A stretch of DNA of 58,247 nucleotides from Bacteroidota bacterium (GTDB taxonomy: Bacteria; Bacteroidota; Bacteroidia; Chitinophagales; Chitinophagaceae): NCBI GenBank assembly GCA_023423835.1, contig JAFAEW010000052.1:1-58247 (forward strand), written 5' to 3'. Numbering within the stretch: position 1 is the stretch's first letter; every line of letters starts with the position of its first letter. Both the position numbers and the translations under genes were made by a program. The notes under the pieces are model-generated. The model made no database searches and had not been told where the DNA came from. It saw only the letters and a program-made list of their open reading frames with translations. Positions 18,392-27,399 of this stretch are shown here, piece by piece.

Positions 18392-18892
18392 TTAAAATCT
18401 TACGCCCGTTTTTCTCATGGTAAGATTTAAAGAATCGAGCATTTTCAGTTTCACAAAAGAATAGAGGAATCCATTATACTGATGCTGCAGGAAAGTTCGC
18501 ATATCGCCGGTTACAAAATGGCTGTTCAGCAGTTCGCGGTACGATTTTAAAATAGGCGCTTCAATTTTTCCACATTCCACAATCAGATCCTTAATCGCCG
18601 GATTCTTTCCAAGTTCATTCAGATTGAAAATATCCTTCCTATGGTTTTCTGCGTCCACATCAAACGGCTTCCCTTCGAGTGATTGAATCTGGTTGATCAG
18701 CTCGAGATAATATTGGTGAATTTCTGTAAACAGGGTATAAACCATTTGCTGGCTTTTCCGGTCATGGATAATGGAGGAAAAGGATTTCAGGTGTTCATGA
18801 CCAGCCTGCAAGATAAGAGCAACGTTCCTCAGTTTCTGTCCGAGGAGACTCGCCGTCTTTTTTTGTTCGGATGATGGTGAATAGTACAACAT
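18392..18892 (-). CDS. DUF2383-like helical-bundle protein
   Basis: A 166-residue, all-helical cytoplasmic protein without signal or membrane segment. The pattern (LILQAGHEHLKSF near residue 32, a second helix with YLELINQIQSLEG, then KIEAPILKSYRELLN and FLQHQYNGFLYSFVKLK) resembles DUF2383 / PA2169-type four-helix bundles related to ferritin. I do not see a complete metal-binding set, so the assignment rests on the helix pattern. It lies between a lipoprotein gene and the Ku region in a stress and repair neighbourhood. Confidence 0.6.
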   Translation of the reverse strand: MLYYSPSSEQKKTASLLGQKLRNVALILQAGHEHLKSFSSIIHDRKSQQMVYTLFTEIHQYYLELINQIQSLEGKPFDVDAENHRKDIFNLNELGKNPAIKDLIVECGKIEAPILKSYRELLNSHFVTGDMRTFLQHQYNGFLYSFVKLKMLDSLNLTMRKTGVRF

Positions 18893-19178
18893 AGCGGGGG
18901 ATATTTTTAGATAAACATGAATACAAAATTCCGTTCAAATTCTATACCCAATAAATTGATTTTTAACAATATGACCCTTATTTGACGGGCTTTAACGCCA
19001 ATTTATTGAAAACAGCCTGAATCGGCGGTTTTACCATATCAAAACCCAGCAATTTGCCGGATTCGCCGGAACTTTTTTCATCCTGCAAACCTGGTTTTTC
19101 AACAACTTTTGGGAAGAAAAAATACCAAAAGGTGGCATGGTTTTTTCGAATCTTCCTAACATTAAAAATCATTGTAAT

Positions 19179-19562
19179 ATGGACTCGATACAGGATAAGG
19201 ATCAAAACATGATGGATCATAAAATTACCATGAACACCGTCTCGCAAATCATGGAAAAAATGCGACAGAAAAAGATCGATAACGAGCTCAGGTATAGCCC
19301 TGAGGGATTTTCTGCGGGAAAAGGAAAATTTTACCAGCCTGAAGATCTCACTATCATCAAAACCTATCGTTTTGAAGGTGAATCGGATCCGGCAGACATG
19401 GCAGTTCTGTATATCATTGAAGCCAGTGACGGATTAATCGGCTATTCCCTTGACGCCTATGGTACTTATTCAGATCACGGCGAAGATGCACTGGAATTCA
19501 ACAATTTCATCCGTCAAATTCCAATTAAAGACCGGGATGAACAGTTGATCTTTGAAGTTTAA
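19179..19562 (+). CDS. Hypothetical protein upstream of ku, 127 aa
   Basis: An unrecognised soluble protein. The first 30 residues are charged and helical. The rest looks like an alpha/beta domain with FEGESDPADMAVLYIIEA and GLIGYSLDAYGTYSDHG. The acidic C-terminal half and DAYGTYSDHG segment recall small conserved proteins of Bacteroidota, but no family can be named. The ATG at 19179 is chosen; another in-frame ATG at 19137 would add 14 residues. It is followed by another small gene (30 bp) and then ku, so it may be co-transcribed with end-joining genes. Confidence 0.55.
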   Translation: MDSIQDKDQNMMDHKITMNTVSQIMEKMRQKKIDNELRYSPEGFSAGKGKFYQPEDLTIIKTYRFEGESDPADMAVLYIIEASDGLIGYSLDAYGTYSDHGEDALEFNNFIRQIPIKDRDEQLIFEV

Positions 19563-19592
19563 AATATTCAGCAACCTATAAATACAAACACA

Positions 19593-19877
19593 ATGAGCAG
19601 TTCTAAAACTACAACCGATCTCAAAACCATCAAAAAATGGGCGGAAGAACGCGACGGAAAACCGGCAGTGGTAAAATCGACCCAGGACGATAAAGAAGGA
19701 GGCGGCGTACTAAGAATAAATTTTCCCGGTTATTCGGGTGAAGACAGCCTCGAGGAGATCAGCTGGGATGAATGGTACGAAATTTTTCAGAGCCGCAACC
19801 TGGCTTTCCTTTACCAGGATGAAACAAGCAGTGGAAAAGACAGCCGCTTTTTCAAATTGATAAGTAACGACAAGTAA
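19593..19877 (+). CDS. Hypothetical protein upstream of ku, 94 aa
   Basis: A small soluble protein with a charged N-terminus (TIKKWAEERDGKPAVVKST), a Gly-rich turn, then LRINFPGYSGEDSLEEISW and a tail with DEWYEIFQSRNLAFLYQDE. I recognise it only as a conserved small Bacteroidota-type protein of unknown function, often described near Ku. It is 21 bp from the ku start, which suggests a shared transcript. No catalytic motif is visible. Confidence 0.6.
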   Translation: MSSSKTTTDLKTIKKWAEERDGKPAVVKSTQDDKEGGGVLRINFPGYSGEDSLEEISWDEWYEIFQSRNLAFLYQDETSSGKDSRFFKLISNDK

Positions 19878-19898
19878 TCTTTATTAAATATCTATGAG

Positions 19899-20675
19899 AT
19901 GCGATCAATCTGGACAGGAGCAATCGGGTTTGGCCTCGTTACCATCCCCGTAAAACTTTATAGTGCTACGCAAGACAGCAATATTGATCTCGATATGCTC
20001 GATAAGAACAATCAGGCCCACATTAAATACAAACGGGTAAATGAAGAAACGGGCAAGGAAGTGCAATGGGGCGATATTGTAAAAGGGTATAATTATGAAG
20101 GGAAATACGTGCTATTAGACGATAAAGATTTTGAAAACGCGAGCCCTGAAAAATCGAAGTATGTTGACATTTTCCAGTTTGTAAAAGAAGAAGAGATAGA
20201 CAGCATCTATTTCGAAACGCCCTATTTTCTTGAACCGGACAAAAACGGCGAACGTCCTTATGCCCTGTTAAGGGAAGCGCTGGCAAAGGCGAAAATGGCC
20301 GGTGTCGGATCTTTCGTTCTGAGAAATAAAGAACATCTTGCTATCATCCGGCCTTACAATGAGGCGCTCCTGCTCAATATGATCCGCTTTCAGGAAGAAA
20401 TCAGAGATTACAGTGAATTAAAACTTCCGAAAGAAAAAACGCCCAAACCCGCCGAGCTAAAAATGGCAATGGAACTGATCAACCAGATGAGTGAACCATT
20501 CGACATCAGCAAATACAAAGACACGTATAACGATAAACTGATGGATGTGATCAAGGCCAAGGCTAAAGGTGTAAAGCAAAAAGAAACCAAGATGAAAGTG
20601 GTTCACAAAGAAACAAACGACATCATGGCGCAGCTCAAGGCCAGCCTCGAAACCAGGAAGAAAAAAGTGGGATAG
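19899..20675 (+). CDS. ku: Non-homologous end-joining protein Ku
   Basis: A 258-residue bacterial Ku. It begins MRSIWTGAIGFGLVTIPVKLYSA, the hallmark opening of the Ku core; the beta-barrel and bridge region that encircles DNA ends follows. RYKRVNEETGKEV-like and KEHLAIIRP segments occur at the expected places (here YKRVNEETGKEVQWGDI and KEHLAIIRPYNEALLL). The C-terminus is short and lysine-rich (after residue 225), the region that recruits LigD. It acts as a homodimer that loads LigD onto double-strand breaks. The ATG at 19899 is fixed by the conserved N-terminus. Confidence 0.95.
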   Translation: MRSIWTGAIGFGLVTIPVKLYSATQDSNIDLDMLDKNNQAHIKYKRVNEETGKEVQWGDIVKGYNYEGKYVLLDDKDFENASPEKSKYVDIFQFVKEEEIDSIYFETPYFLEPDKNGERPYALLREALAKAKMAGVGSFVLRNKEHLAIIRPYNEALLLNMIRFQEEIRDYSELKLPKEKTPKPAELKMAMELINQMSEPFDISKYKDTYNDKLMDVIKAKAKGVKQKETKMKVVHKETNDIMAQLKASLETRKKKVG

Positions 20676-20692
20676 CGAAGTGATGTCCGGCC

Positions 20693-22189
20693 TTAACCTT
20701 CTATCATATCTGCATCCTGAAACTGCAGGATAAAGGCCGTTCCCTGATTCAACTGCGACTGCACTTCAATTACCGCTTTATGCGACTGCAGAATATTTAA
20801 AGAAGTGGAAAGTCCCAAACCTAAACCGGCTTTCTTGCTGGTGAAATAAGGTTCAAACATGAGGGAAATATTCTCCTCGCTGATGCCCGCCCCGGTATCT
20901 CTGATGATTACCTTATGCAAATCCTCTTCAGATGCGATACTTACCTCGAGCGTTCCTTTCTCATTTTCCATCGATTCAATCGCATTGATGATGATGTTGA
21001 GAAAAGCAAGATTCAACTTTTCCGCATCGGCCATGATCATAGCGGGTTTCTTCGGGAACCGGGTAACCAGCTTCAACTTCTTCAAAGTGATGCGATCTCT
21101 CGCCGCGCCAATTGTACCGGTTAATATTTCCTGAAGCGGCTGCTTCATCAGGATAATCTCCGCAGGAAGCGAAGAATTCAACAACTGGCTTATGATATCG
21201 GCGATCCTTTTACTGTTTCTTTCTATGATGCTGAAATAAAGGTCGGCTTCCTCATTCTTAAATTCGTTGGTCAGCTGCTCGAGCGACAGATTGATGTTAT
21301 TCAAAGGATTTCTCACTTCATGAGCGAGAATCCGCACAAGCCTGCCGGCAGAACGTAATTTTTCGGTCTGCAGGTTTATGCGCTCGGCCTTTTTCAGTTT
21401 TGTGATATCATGAATGATGCCCTGCAGATAAACCGTTCCGTTCATATTTGCTTCTTTCGACACCGAGAAGATGCCATAAATCTTTGAGCCTCTTTTCGAC
21501 ATCAAAACCATTTCTTTATCCAAAATAAAACCCTGCGAATCCAAATTCTTCTGAATATCAATTCTATCCTCTTCATTGAGAATAAGGGAATAAAGACTCG
21601 TTTGCAACAATTCCTCTTTTGGATAGCCGAAAAGTTGAATGGCTGCATCATTGGCGTCATTAAACACAAGCGACTCATCGGTCAGGAATACCGCATCTTT
21701 TGAACGCTCAAACATATTTCTGAACTTCTGCTCATTCGATTTCAGCGCTTTTACAAAGTGTGCACGGGATAAAGCATACCGGATACTTCGTTCGAGCTTC
21801 TCCGTATTCAATTCAGATTTGATCAAATAATCAGACGCTCCTGCCTCCATCGATTGAACGTCGATTTCTTTTGTTCCTTTACCGGTAAGCAGAATAATCG
21901 GCTGATCGCTTTTTTGTCTTTTTACATCGCGGATCAAATCGAGACCGGTTTGTGCACCGAGCCGGTAATCGACGAAATACAGGTCGTACCTGGCTTTCAG
22001 GATATGATCAACGGCCTCATTATATTTATAACACCAATCGAGCTGAAACTGCTGCCCTTCAATATTGCGGATATATTCAGAAGTAATGAAAAAGTCTTCC
22101 TCATCATCATCTATGATCAAAATGCGAACAACATCAGTGTTCTTCTCCATAAAAATATTTTCGTTAAGTATCACTTCATTCATCATCAT
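20693..22189 (-). CDS. Receiver-PAS-histidine kinase
   Basis: A 498-residue soluble signalling protein with the receiver first. The receiver (about 20-140) has acidic residues IIDDDE and phospho-acceptor Asp74. A PAS domain (about 155-265) follows. The kinase has an H-box LAHEVRNPLNN with His290 and a C-terminal ATPase with FLNIIINAIES (N box), IRDTGAGI and GLGLGLSTS. With no transmembrane helix it senses an internal signal through PAS or receives phosphate at Asp74. Several ATGs precede the receiver, so the exact start is uncertain (22189, 22150). It is convergent with ku (17-bp gap). Confidence 0.9.
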   Translation of the reverse strand: MMMNEVILNENIFMEKNTDVVRILIIDDDEEDFFITSEYIRNIEGQQFQLDWCYKYNEAVDHILKARYDLYFVDYRLGAQTGLDLIRDVKRQKSDQPIILLTGKGTKEIDVQSMEAGASDYLIKSELNTEKLERSIRYALSRAHFVKALKSNEQKFRNMFERSKDAVFLTDESLVFNDANDAAIQLFGYPKEELLQTSLYSLILNEEDRIDIQKNLDSQGFILDKEMVLMSKRGSKIYGIFSVSKEANMNGTVYLQGIIHDITKLKKAERINLQTEKLRSAGRLVRILAHEVRNPLNNINLSLEQLTNEFKNEEADLYFSIIERNSKRIADIISQLLNSSLPAEIILMKQPLQEILTGTIGAARDRITLKKLKLVTRFPKKPAMIMADAEKLNLAFLNIIINAIESMENEKGTLEVSIASEEDLHKVIIRDTGAGISEENISLMFEPYFTSKKAGLGLGLSTSLNILQSHKAVIEVQSQLNQGTAFILQFQDADMIEG

Positions 22190-22282
22190 CCATTTTAATG
22201 CAAATCCATTAATAAAAGTGAAAATAAAACTAGTTTTTTTAAAATTCAGAAATTTAAGGTTTATTTCGAATTAAAATAACCG

Positions 22283-22801
22283 TTGCAAAAGAAGGATCTG
22301 AAATACGAAAAGATATTTCTTATTGGCATGATGGGTTGTGGAAAAACCTATTGGGGAAAACGATTGTCAAAATGTTTGGAAATCCCGGTTTTTGATCTCG
22401 ACAATTTAATTGAAAAGGCCGAAGGAAATCCTATCAGCCGGATTTTCGAAGAGCGGGGAGAGCATCATTTCCGGGAAAGAGAATCGGCTTTGCTGAAGCA
22501 ATTTGAAACGGAAGCTTCATTTATCCTTTCAACCGGTGGCGGAACACCTTGTTTTTTTGATAACATGGCGTGGATGAATAAAACCGGCATCACCATCTGG
22601 ATTGATGAACAACTTGAGACACTTCTGTCACGTTTACAAACAAGCAGGCGCCGCCCACTTCTCAAGGGCCGGGAATGCCAGGAAGAATTTTTGCGATTGC
22701 TGTTGGCAGAACGCGAGCCGTTTTATTCATTGGCGCAGTTTCATCTTCAGTCTCCGGCAATATCAATGCGTACCTTTGAGCAAATTTTATGTAATGAATA
22801 A
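22283..22801 (+). CDS. aroK: Shikimate kinase
   Basis: A 172-residue kinase that phosphorylates shikimate in the pathway to chorismate. The P-loop is GMMGCGKTYWG. DLDNLIE gives the DxD shikimate/Mg site, RESALL and LSTGGGTPC follow, and RRPLL is the lid-region arginine motif. The only start that keeps the first beta strand (KIFLIG) is TTG at 22283; the nearest ATG lies inside the P-loop. Its end overlaps the DUF423 start by 8 bp. Confidence 0.9.
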   Translation: MQKKDLKYEKIFLIGMMGCGKTYWGKRLSKCLEIPVFDLDNLIEKAEGNPISRIFEERGEHHFRERESALLKQFETEASFILSTGGGTPCFFDNMAWMNKTGITIWIDEQLETLLSRLQTSRRRPLLKGRECQEEFLRLLLAEREPFYSLAQFHLQSPAISMRTFEQILCNE

Positions 22802-23180
22802 AGGTGTTTTAATTACTGCTGCCCTGCTTGGTGCCCTGTCTGTAGCATTGGGAGCTTTTGCCGCTCATGGATTGAAGGAAAAAATTGATTCCCAAAGTCT
22901 CACCGTATTTGAAACCGGCATCCGGTATATGTTTTACCATGTATTTGCACTACTTGCGGTGGGAATATTATCGCAATTTATCGGCAGCAATTTTCTTGTC
23001 TGGAGCGGGTGGCTGTTTATAGCCGGCATCATCTTATTCAGCGGATCGCTGATTGCGCTCACTTTCGTGCTGGCAAATAATCTCGCGGGTCTGCGATGGA
23101 TTGGCGCCATCACGCCGCTCGGCGGTTTGTGCTTTCTGGGGGGATGGCTGCTTTTGGCCGTTGCGATCATTAAGTCCTGA
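22794..23180 (+). CDS. DUF423 membrane protein
   Basis: A 128-residue membrane protein with four predicted helices. It begins MNKGVLITAALLGALSVALG and continues with GAFAAHGLK, the conserved opening of DUF423 (YgdD-like). Function unknown; the family is widespread. It overlaps the shikimate kinase stop by 8 bp, so translation is probably coupled. The start ATG at 22794 fits the family length. Confidence 0.85.
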   Translation: MNKGVLITAALLGALSVALGAFAAHGLKEKIDSQSLTVFETGIRYMFYHVFALLAVGILSQFIGSNFLVWSGWLFIAGIILFSGSLIALTFVLANNLAGLRWIGAITPLGGLCFLGGWLLLAVAIIKS

Positions 23181-23235
23181 CGGGTCGAACATCGTTCCGT
23201 TCATCTAAAAAAAATATCGGTTATACTTATTACGA

Positions 23236-23243
23236 TACATTTG
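23236..23243 (+). promoter_or_regulatory. Promoter -7 box for the M16 peptidase operon
   Basis: TACATTTG matches the Bacteroidota -7 consensus TAnnTTTG exactly and lies 22 bp before the ATG of the first M16 gene. No clear -33 TTTG is seen at the usual spacing, so the call rests on the -7 box and position. Confidence 0.5.
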
Positions 23244-23264
23244 CGAAAACTCTAATTATATTTT

Positions 23265-24596
23265 ATGATGGTAAAAAAGAAACTGTATTTGCTTACCGCG
23301 GCGGCCTTTCTCACTGCGGCTTCGGCAAGTGCACAGCAGGTGAAGTTTACAGAATATGATCTTGATAACGGGCTGCACGTCATCCTGCATCAGGATACAA
23401 CAAAACCGGTTGTGGCGGTATCGGTGATGTATCATGTGGGATCAAAAAATGAAGATACCGGCCGAACCGGGTTTGCCCATTTTTTTGAACACCTTTTGTT
23501 TGAAGGAACAGAAAACATCAAAAGAGGCGAATTCATGAAGATTGTTTCGAGTCACGGCGGTGAAAACAATGCCAATACCACTCAGGACCGCACTTTTTAT
23601 TACGAGGTTTTCCCTTCTAATGAATTAGAACTCGGGCTGTGGCTTGAAAGTGAGCGCATGATGCATCCGGTGATCAATGAAATTGGTGTTGAAACCCAAA
23701 ATGAAGTGGTAAAAGAAGAAAAGCGGATGCGCATTGACAATCAACCCTATGGGCATCTGATCGAAGTTGTATTCAACAACCTGTTTAAAAATCATCCCTA
23801 TCATTGGGCACCTATCGGATCGATGGCCGACCTTGATGCCGCTAAATTGTCCGAATTTCAGGCCTTTTTCAAGAAGTTTTATGTACCCAACAATGCGGTT
23901 TTAACCATTGCCGGAAATATTGATATTGCTAAAACCAAAAAACTGGTGGAAGCGTATTTCGCACCCATTCCAAAAGGAGCCCCGGTGGTGCAACCGGATG
24001 TGAAAGAACAGCCGATTACAAAACAAGTTATCGATACCGGCTACGATGCCAATATCCAGATTCCCGCTATTGTTACAGCTTACAGAACGCCGGGACAAAA
24101 CACCCAGGATTCCCGTGTTTTGGAATTGATTTCCAATTATCTGTCAACCGGTTCAAGTTCGCGGTTGTACAAAAAAATGGTTGATGACAAAAAGGAAGCC
24201 TTGCAGGTTGGTTCATTTAATTATTCACTCGAAGATTATGGCGCTTATATCACCTTTGCGCTTCCGAATAACAATACGCCTTTGGATACGCTGCTGCACG
24301 ACATGGATGAAGAGATTACCAAAATTCAAACCGATCTGATCAGCGAATCTGATCTCGAGAAATTGAGAAACCAGATAGAAAACCAGGTTGTTTCAAACAA
24401 TCAGCGCATGCTTGGGATTGCGGAAAATCTCGCGGACGCCTACGTTTTCTATAAAAACACCAATTACGTAAATGAAGAATTGGCCGATTATCAGAAAATT
24501 ACCCGTGAGCAGATAAGAGAAGTGGCAAAAAAATATCTTTCGAAAGATCAGCGCGTAGTAATCTATTATTTACCGGCTGAAAACAAAGGACAATAA
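23265..24596 (+). CDS. M16 family zinc peptidase, catalytic subunit, exported
   Basis: A 443-residue pitrilysin-type metalloprotease with a signal peptide (about residues 1-23, ending SASAQ). The inverted zinc motif HxxEH is His72-Phe-Phe-Glu75-His76, and a second zinc ligand Glu follows about 75 residues later in NEVVKEEKRM. The C-terminal half is the substrate-clamp domain with the usual RLYKKMV. It pairs with the non-catalytic partner that begins 24 bp after its stop, as in two-component M16 proteases that digest peptides in the periplasm. The ATG at 23265 or 23268 starts the signal peptide. Confidence 0.92.
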   Translation: MMVKKKLYLLTAAAFLTAASASAQQVKFTEYDLDNGLHVILHQDTTKPVVAVSVMYHVGSKNEDTGRTGFAHFFEHLLFEGTENIKRGEFMKIVSSHGGENNANTTQDRTFYYEVFPSNELELGLWLESERMMHPVINEIGVETQNEVVKEEKRMRIDNQPYGHLIEVVFNNLFKNHPYHWAPIGSMADLDAAKLSEFQAFFKKFYVPNNAVLTIAGNIDIAKTKKLVEAYFAPIPKGAPVVQPDVKEQPITKQVIDTGYDANIQIPAIVTAYRTPGQNTQDSRVLELISNYLSTGSSSRLYKKMVDDKKEALQVGSFNYSLEDYGAYITFALPNNNTPLDTLLHDMDEEITKIQTDLISESDLEKLRNQIENQVVSNNQRMLGIAENLADAYVFYKNTNYVNEELADYQKITREQIREVAKKYLSKDQRVVIYYLPAENKGQ

Positions 24597-24620
24597 TTGA
24601 TAAAAGGAAAAAAAACCAGT

Positions 24621-26696
24621 ATGAAGAAATCATTGATAGTCATTGTAACCCTATTGTTAGTTACCGGGCTGCAGGCACAAAAAATTGATCGCACCAAACC
24701 GCCAAAAGCGGGCCCGCCCCCTGTAATATCCATAAAAGATCCGGCTCAATTCAAACTGAAAAACGGGATGACGGTTTTGGTTGTGGAAGATCATAAACTT
24801 CCCAAGGTTTCGGCCACCTTATTTATTGACCAGGGACCGATAACAGAAGGCGATAAGGCAGGAGTCACTTCACTCATGGGACAAATGCTTGCAGAAGGAA
24901 CGACCTCGAAACCAAAGGCAGAATTCGACCGGGAAGTTGATCAGATGGGCGCTGATGTTAATCTGAATGCATCCGGAGGATCGGTTTCTTCGCTTACCCG
25001 CTACTTTGATAAAGCATTCATGTTGATGGCAGATGCGGTAAAAAATCCAAGGATGGAGGAAAGCTCGTTCGAAAAGTTGAAATCGCAAACACTTACCGGC
25101 CTGAAGAGTATCGACAAGAGTGCGAAAGCAATTTCAGCCAGAGTAGTAAACGCTTTGAGCTTTGGCGTGCAACATCCCAGCGGAGAATTTGAAACAGAAC
25201 AAACAATCAACAACATCGATTTAAACGATGTGAAAACCGCTTACAAAAATTACATCACTCCTTCGAGAAGCTATCTCACCTTCGTGGGAGATATTACTCC
25301 TGCTGCCGCGAAAGCCCTGGCCGAGAAGGCCTTCGGAAACTGGACCGGAAAGAATCTTGAACTTCCGAAATTGCAGGAGATAAAAAATCCGGCTGTTACA
25401 GAGATTGATCTTGTGGATGTTCCAAATGCGGTGCAATCAGAAATAACCGTTACCAATCTTGTGAGCCTGCCCATGAGCGATCCGGATTATTTTGCAGTGC
25501 TGCTGGCAAACCAGATTCTCGGTGGCGGAGGCGATGCCCGGTTATTTATGAACCTGCGGGAAAAACACGGATTCACCTACGGCTCTTATTCTTCTGTGGG
25601 ATCAGGCAGATTCCAAACCAGTTTCAGAGCAACGGCCTCCGTAAGAAACGATAAAGTGGATAGCGCAGTAGCGGAAATTCTGAAGGAAATCCAAATTATC
25701 CGGACAGAAAAAGTTGGAGCCGAAGAACTGCGGGATGCCAAAGCACTTTACAGCGGAAGCTTTGCACTTAGCCTTGAAAATCCTGCAACTACGGCAAAGT
25801 TTGCCAGCAATATTCTAATAAACGGATTGAGCAAAGATTTCTATCGCACTTATTTACAAAAAATCAATGCCGTATCAGTCGATGATGTACAAAAGGCAGC
25901 GGAGAAATACTTTAATTATAAAAATACGAGAGTGGTAGTGGTTGGAAAAGCAGAAGTGGTGAAACCCGAACTGGAGAAACTGGGATATCCGCTTCATGTG
26001 TTCAACAAATTTGCCCAGCCGGTTGCAACCGGGACTCCCGAAAAAGTAGATGTTACCGCAGCAGATGTGTTGTCGAAATATATTCAGGCAATCGGCGGGG
26101 TGGACGAATTGAATAAGATCAAATCTATCCATAGCACCGGCACTATGGAAGTGCAGGGGATGAAGCTGAATGTGGATGAGAAGTTGTATTCGCCCAATCT
26201 CAGCTTGCTCGTACTTTCCATGAACGGACAGCAGTTGATAAAAAACGTTTTTGATGGTGAAAAAGGGTCTTTGTCACAAATGGGACAACAGATTGATTAT
26301 TCCGCTGAACAACTAAAGGAAAAAAAGGATACGAAAGGACTTTTCAACCACGTGTTTTACCAGGAGGCAGGCTTTAAAACCGAAGTGGAAGGAGCAGACG
26401 TAGTTGACGACAAGAAGGCTTATAAGCTCAGGATCACTACCCCATCCGGAAGAACAACTACCGAGTGGTACGATGCCAATACCGGCTTTCTCCTGAAGTC
26501 TGCCGCCTCTACACAGGCGAATGGCCAGACTGTTGATCAAACATTTGAATTCAGCGATTACAGGAAGACTGATAATATTTATCTTCCTTACAAGATTGAA
26601 CTTACTGTGAATTCTGCTGCAGGAAGCCAGGAAATGGAAATGCAACTCGATACGATTACACTAAACATGGACGTTTCAAAAGAAGATTTTAAGTAG
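24621..26696 (+). CDS. M16 family protein, non-catalytic subunit with a C-terminal extension
   Basis: A 691-residue exported protein with signal peptide (MKKSLIVIVTLLLVTGLQAQ). The M16 fold covers about residues 40-460. At the zinc-motif position it reads SLMGQMLAEG, so HxxEH is missing, as in partner subunits. GFTYGSYSSVGSG marks the second M16 half. An additional 220-residue tail begins with VLSKYIQAIGGVDELNKIKS and resembles LolA / outer-membrane lipoprotein-sorting domains. The ATG at 24621 is chosen over a TTG at 24597 directly after the previous stop. It forms an operon with the catalytic subunit. Confidence 0.88.
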   Translation: MKKSLIVIVTLLLVTGLQAQKIDRTKPPKAGPPPVISIKDPAQFKLKNGMTVLVVEDHKLPKVSATLFIDQGPITEGDKAGVTSLMGQMLAEGTTSKPKAEFDREVDQMGADVNLNASGGSVSSLTRYFDKAFMLMADAVKNPRMEESSFEKLKSQTLTGLKSIDKSAKAISARVVNALSFGVQHPSGEFETEQTINNIDLNDVKTAYKNYITPSRSYLTFVGDITPAAAKALAEKAFGNWTGKNLELPKLQEIKNPAVTEIDLVDVPNAVQSEITVTNLVSLPMSDPDYFAVLLANQILGGGGDARLFMNLREKHGFTYGSYSSVGSGRFQTSFRATASVRNDKVDSAVAEILKEIQIIRTEKVGAEELRDAKALYSGSFALSLENPATTAKFASNILINGLSKDFYRTYLQKINAVSVDDVQKAAEKYFNYKNTRVVVVGKAEVVKPELEKLGYPLHVFNKFAQPVATGTPEKVDVTAADVLSKYIQAIGGVDELNKIKSIHSTGTMEVQGMKLNVDEKLYSPNLSLLVLSMNGQQLIKNVFDGEKGSLSQMGQQIDYSAEQLKEKKDTKGLFNHVFYQEAGFKTEVEGADVVDDKKAYKLRITTPSGRTTTEWYDANTGFLLKSAASTQANGQTVDQTFEFSDYRKTDNIYLPYKIELTVNSAAGSQEMEMQLDTITLNMDVSKEDFK

Positions 26697-26714
26697 CACG
26701 AAAATGTGCTCGAT

Positions 26715-26748
26715 TAAAAAAGCTGTTCCCTTGTGGAGCAGCTTTTTT
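26715..26748. terminator. Bidirectional terminator after the M16 operon
   Basis: GCTGTTCC-CTTGT-GGAGCAGC forms an 8-bp stem with one G-U. It is flanked by six A and six T. It lies between the plus-strand M16 operon and a minus-strand gene, whose stop codon overlaps the T-tract. Confidence 0.8.
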
Positions 26749-27043
26749 AGTAATGCGTATAAACCAGTAGGAATCCTACAACCGTAATGATTGCCATAGC
26801 TGTAAAAAACAGGTAGTCTGCCAAACGTCCTACCCACCTATACTTCGGCGCTCTTACCGCCATGTAAGACAAAAGCGAGGTAACTAAAAAAAGACAGGTA
26901 TCAAAAGATAACACATTATCGGCGATTGTACTCACACTCGTTTGCAGTGCCCTGAATAAGGCAACGATGGTGGCACAAACGCCGCTCATGGTGATTGCAC
27001 CAATGAATATCAGTTCATATTTTCCTGAATTGTCGTCACTCAT
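26747..27043 (-). CDS. Small membrane protein (paralogue A)
   Basis: A 98-residue protein with about three hydrophobic helices. FIGAITMSGVCATIVALFRAL opens the first helix; in the middle is FDTCLFLVTSLLSYMAV. It is clearly similar to the next upstream gene, so the two arose by duplication. The ATG at 27043 fits both copies; longer readings have no homologous N-terminus. Unrecognised family. It shares a strand and likely transcript with its paralogue. Confidence 0.65.
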   Translation of the reverse strand: MSDDNSGKYELIFIGAITMSGVCATIVALFRALQTSVSTIADNVLSFDTCLFLVTSLLSYMAVRAPKYRWVGRLADYLFFTAMAIITVVGFLLVYTHY

Positions 27044-27105
27044 TCCCGTAAAAATAATACGAAAGCATAAACAAATGTAATCGCTGATTGTCTCGAAAAA
27101 AATCC

Positions 27106-27396
27106 TTAAAGGATCAATATTATTCCTGTCAAGGTAATCACACCGAGGGCAATAAAAAATACGTAATCGGTAACCGTTGCCATGCTCGTATATTTCGGAT
27201 ACTTTAAGTTCAGAAAGGAAAACAGGCTGCAAAACAAAAATAAACAGGTATCAATGCAGAGCACTTCGTCGGCAATCGTTTGAAGATCGGTATTCAGCGC
27301 CTGAAACAGTGCCACGATGGTGGCACACACGCCGGCGAGCGTGATGGAACCGATAAAGATAAACTGCGATCTTGCATTAACCTGTTCCTGATTCAT
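27106..27396 (-). CDS. Small membrane protein (paralogue B)
   Basis: A 96-residue partner of the preceding gene. FIGSITLAGVCATIVALFQAL and IDTCLFLFCSLFSFL match the other copy closely. The N-terminus is short and polar; the C-terminus ends in a hydrophobic helix. Conserved glycine, cysteine and aspartate positions (GVCAT, DTCLF) suggest a common fold. No family name can be given. The pair might form a hetero-oligomer. Confidence 0.65.
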   Translation of the reverse strand: MNQEQVNARSQFIFIGSITLAGVCATIVALFQALNTDLQTIADEVLCIDTCLFLFCSLFSFLNLKYPKYTSMATVTDYVFFIALGVITLTGIILIL

Positions 27397-27399
27397 CCA

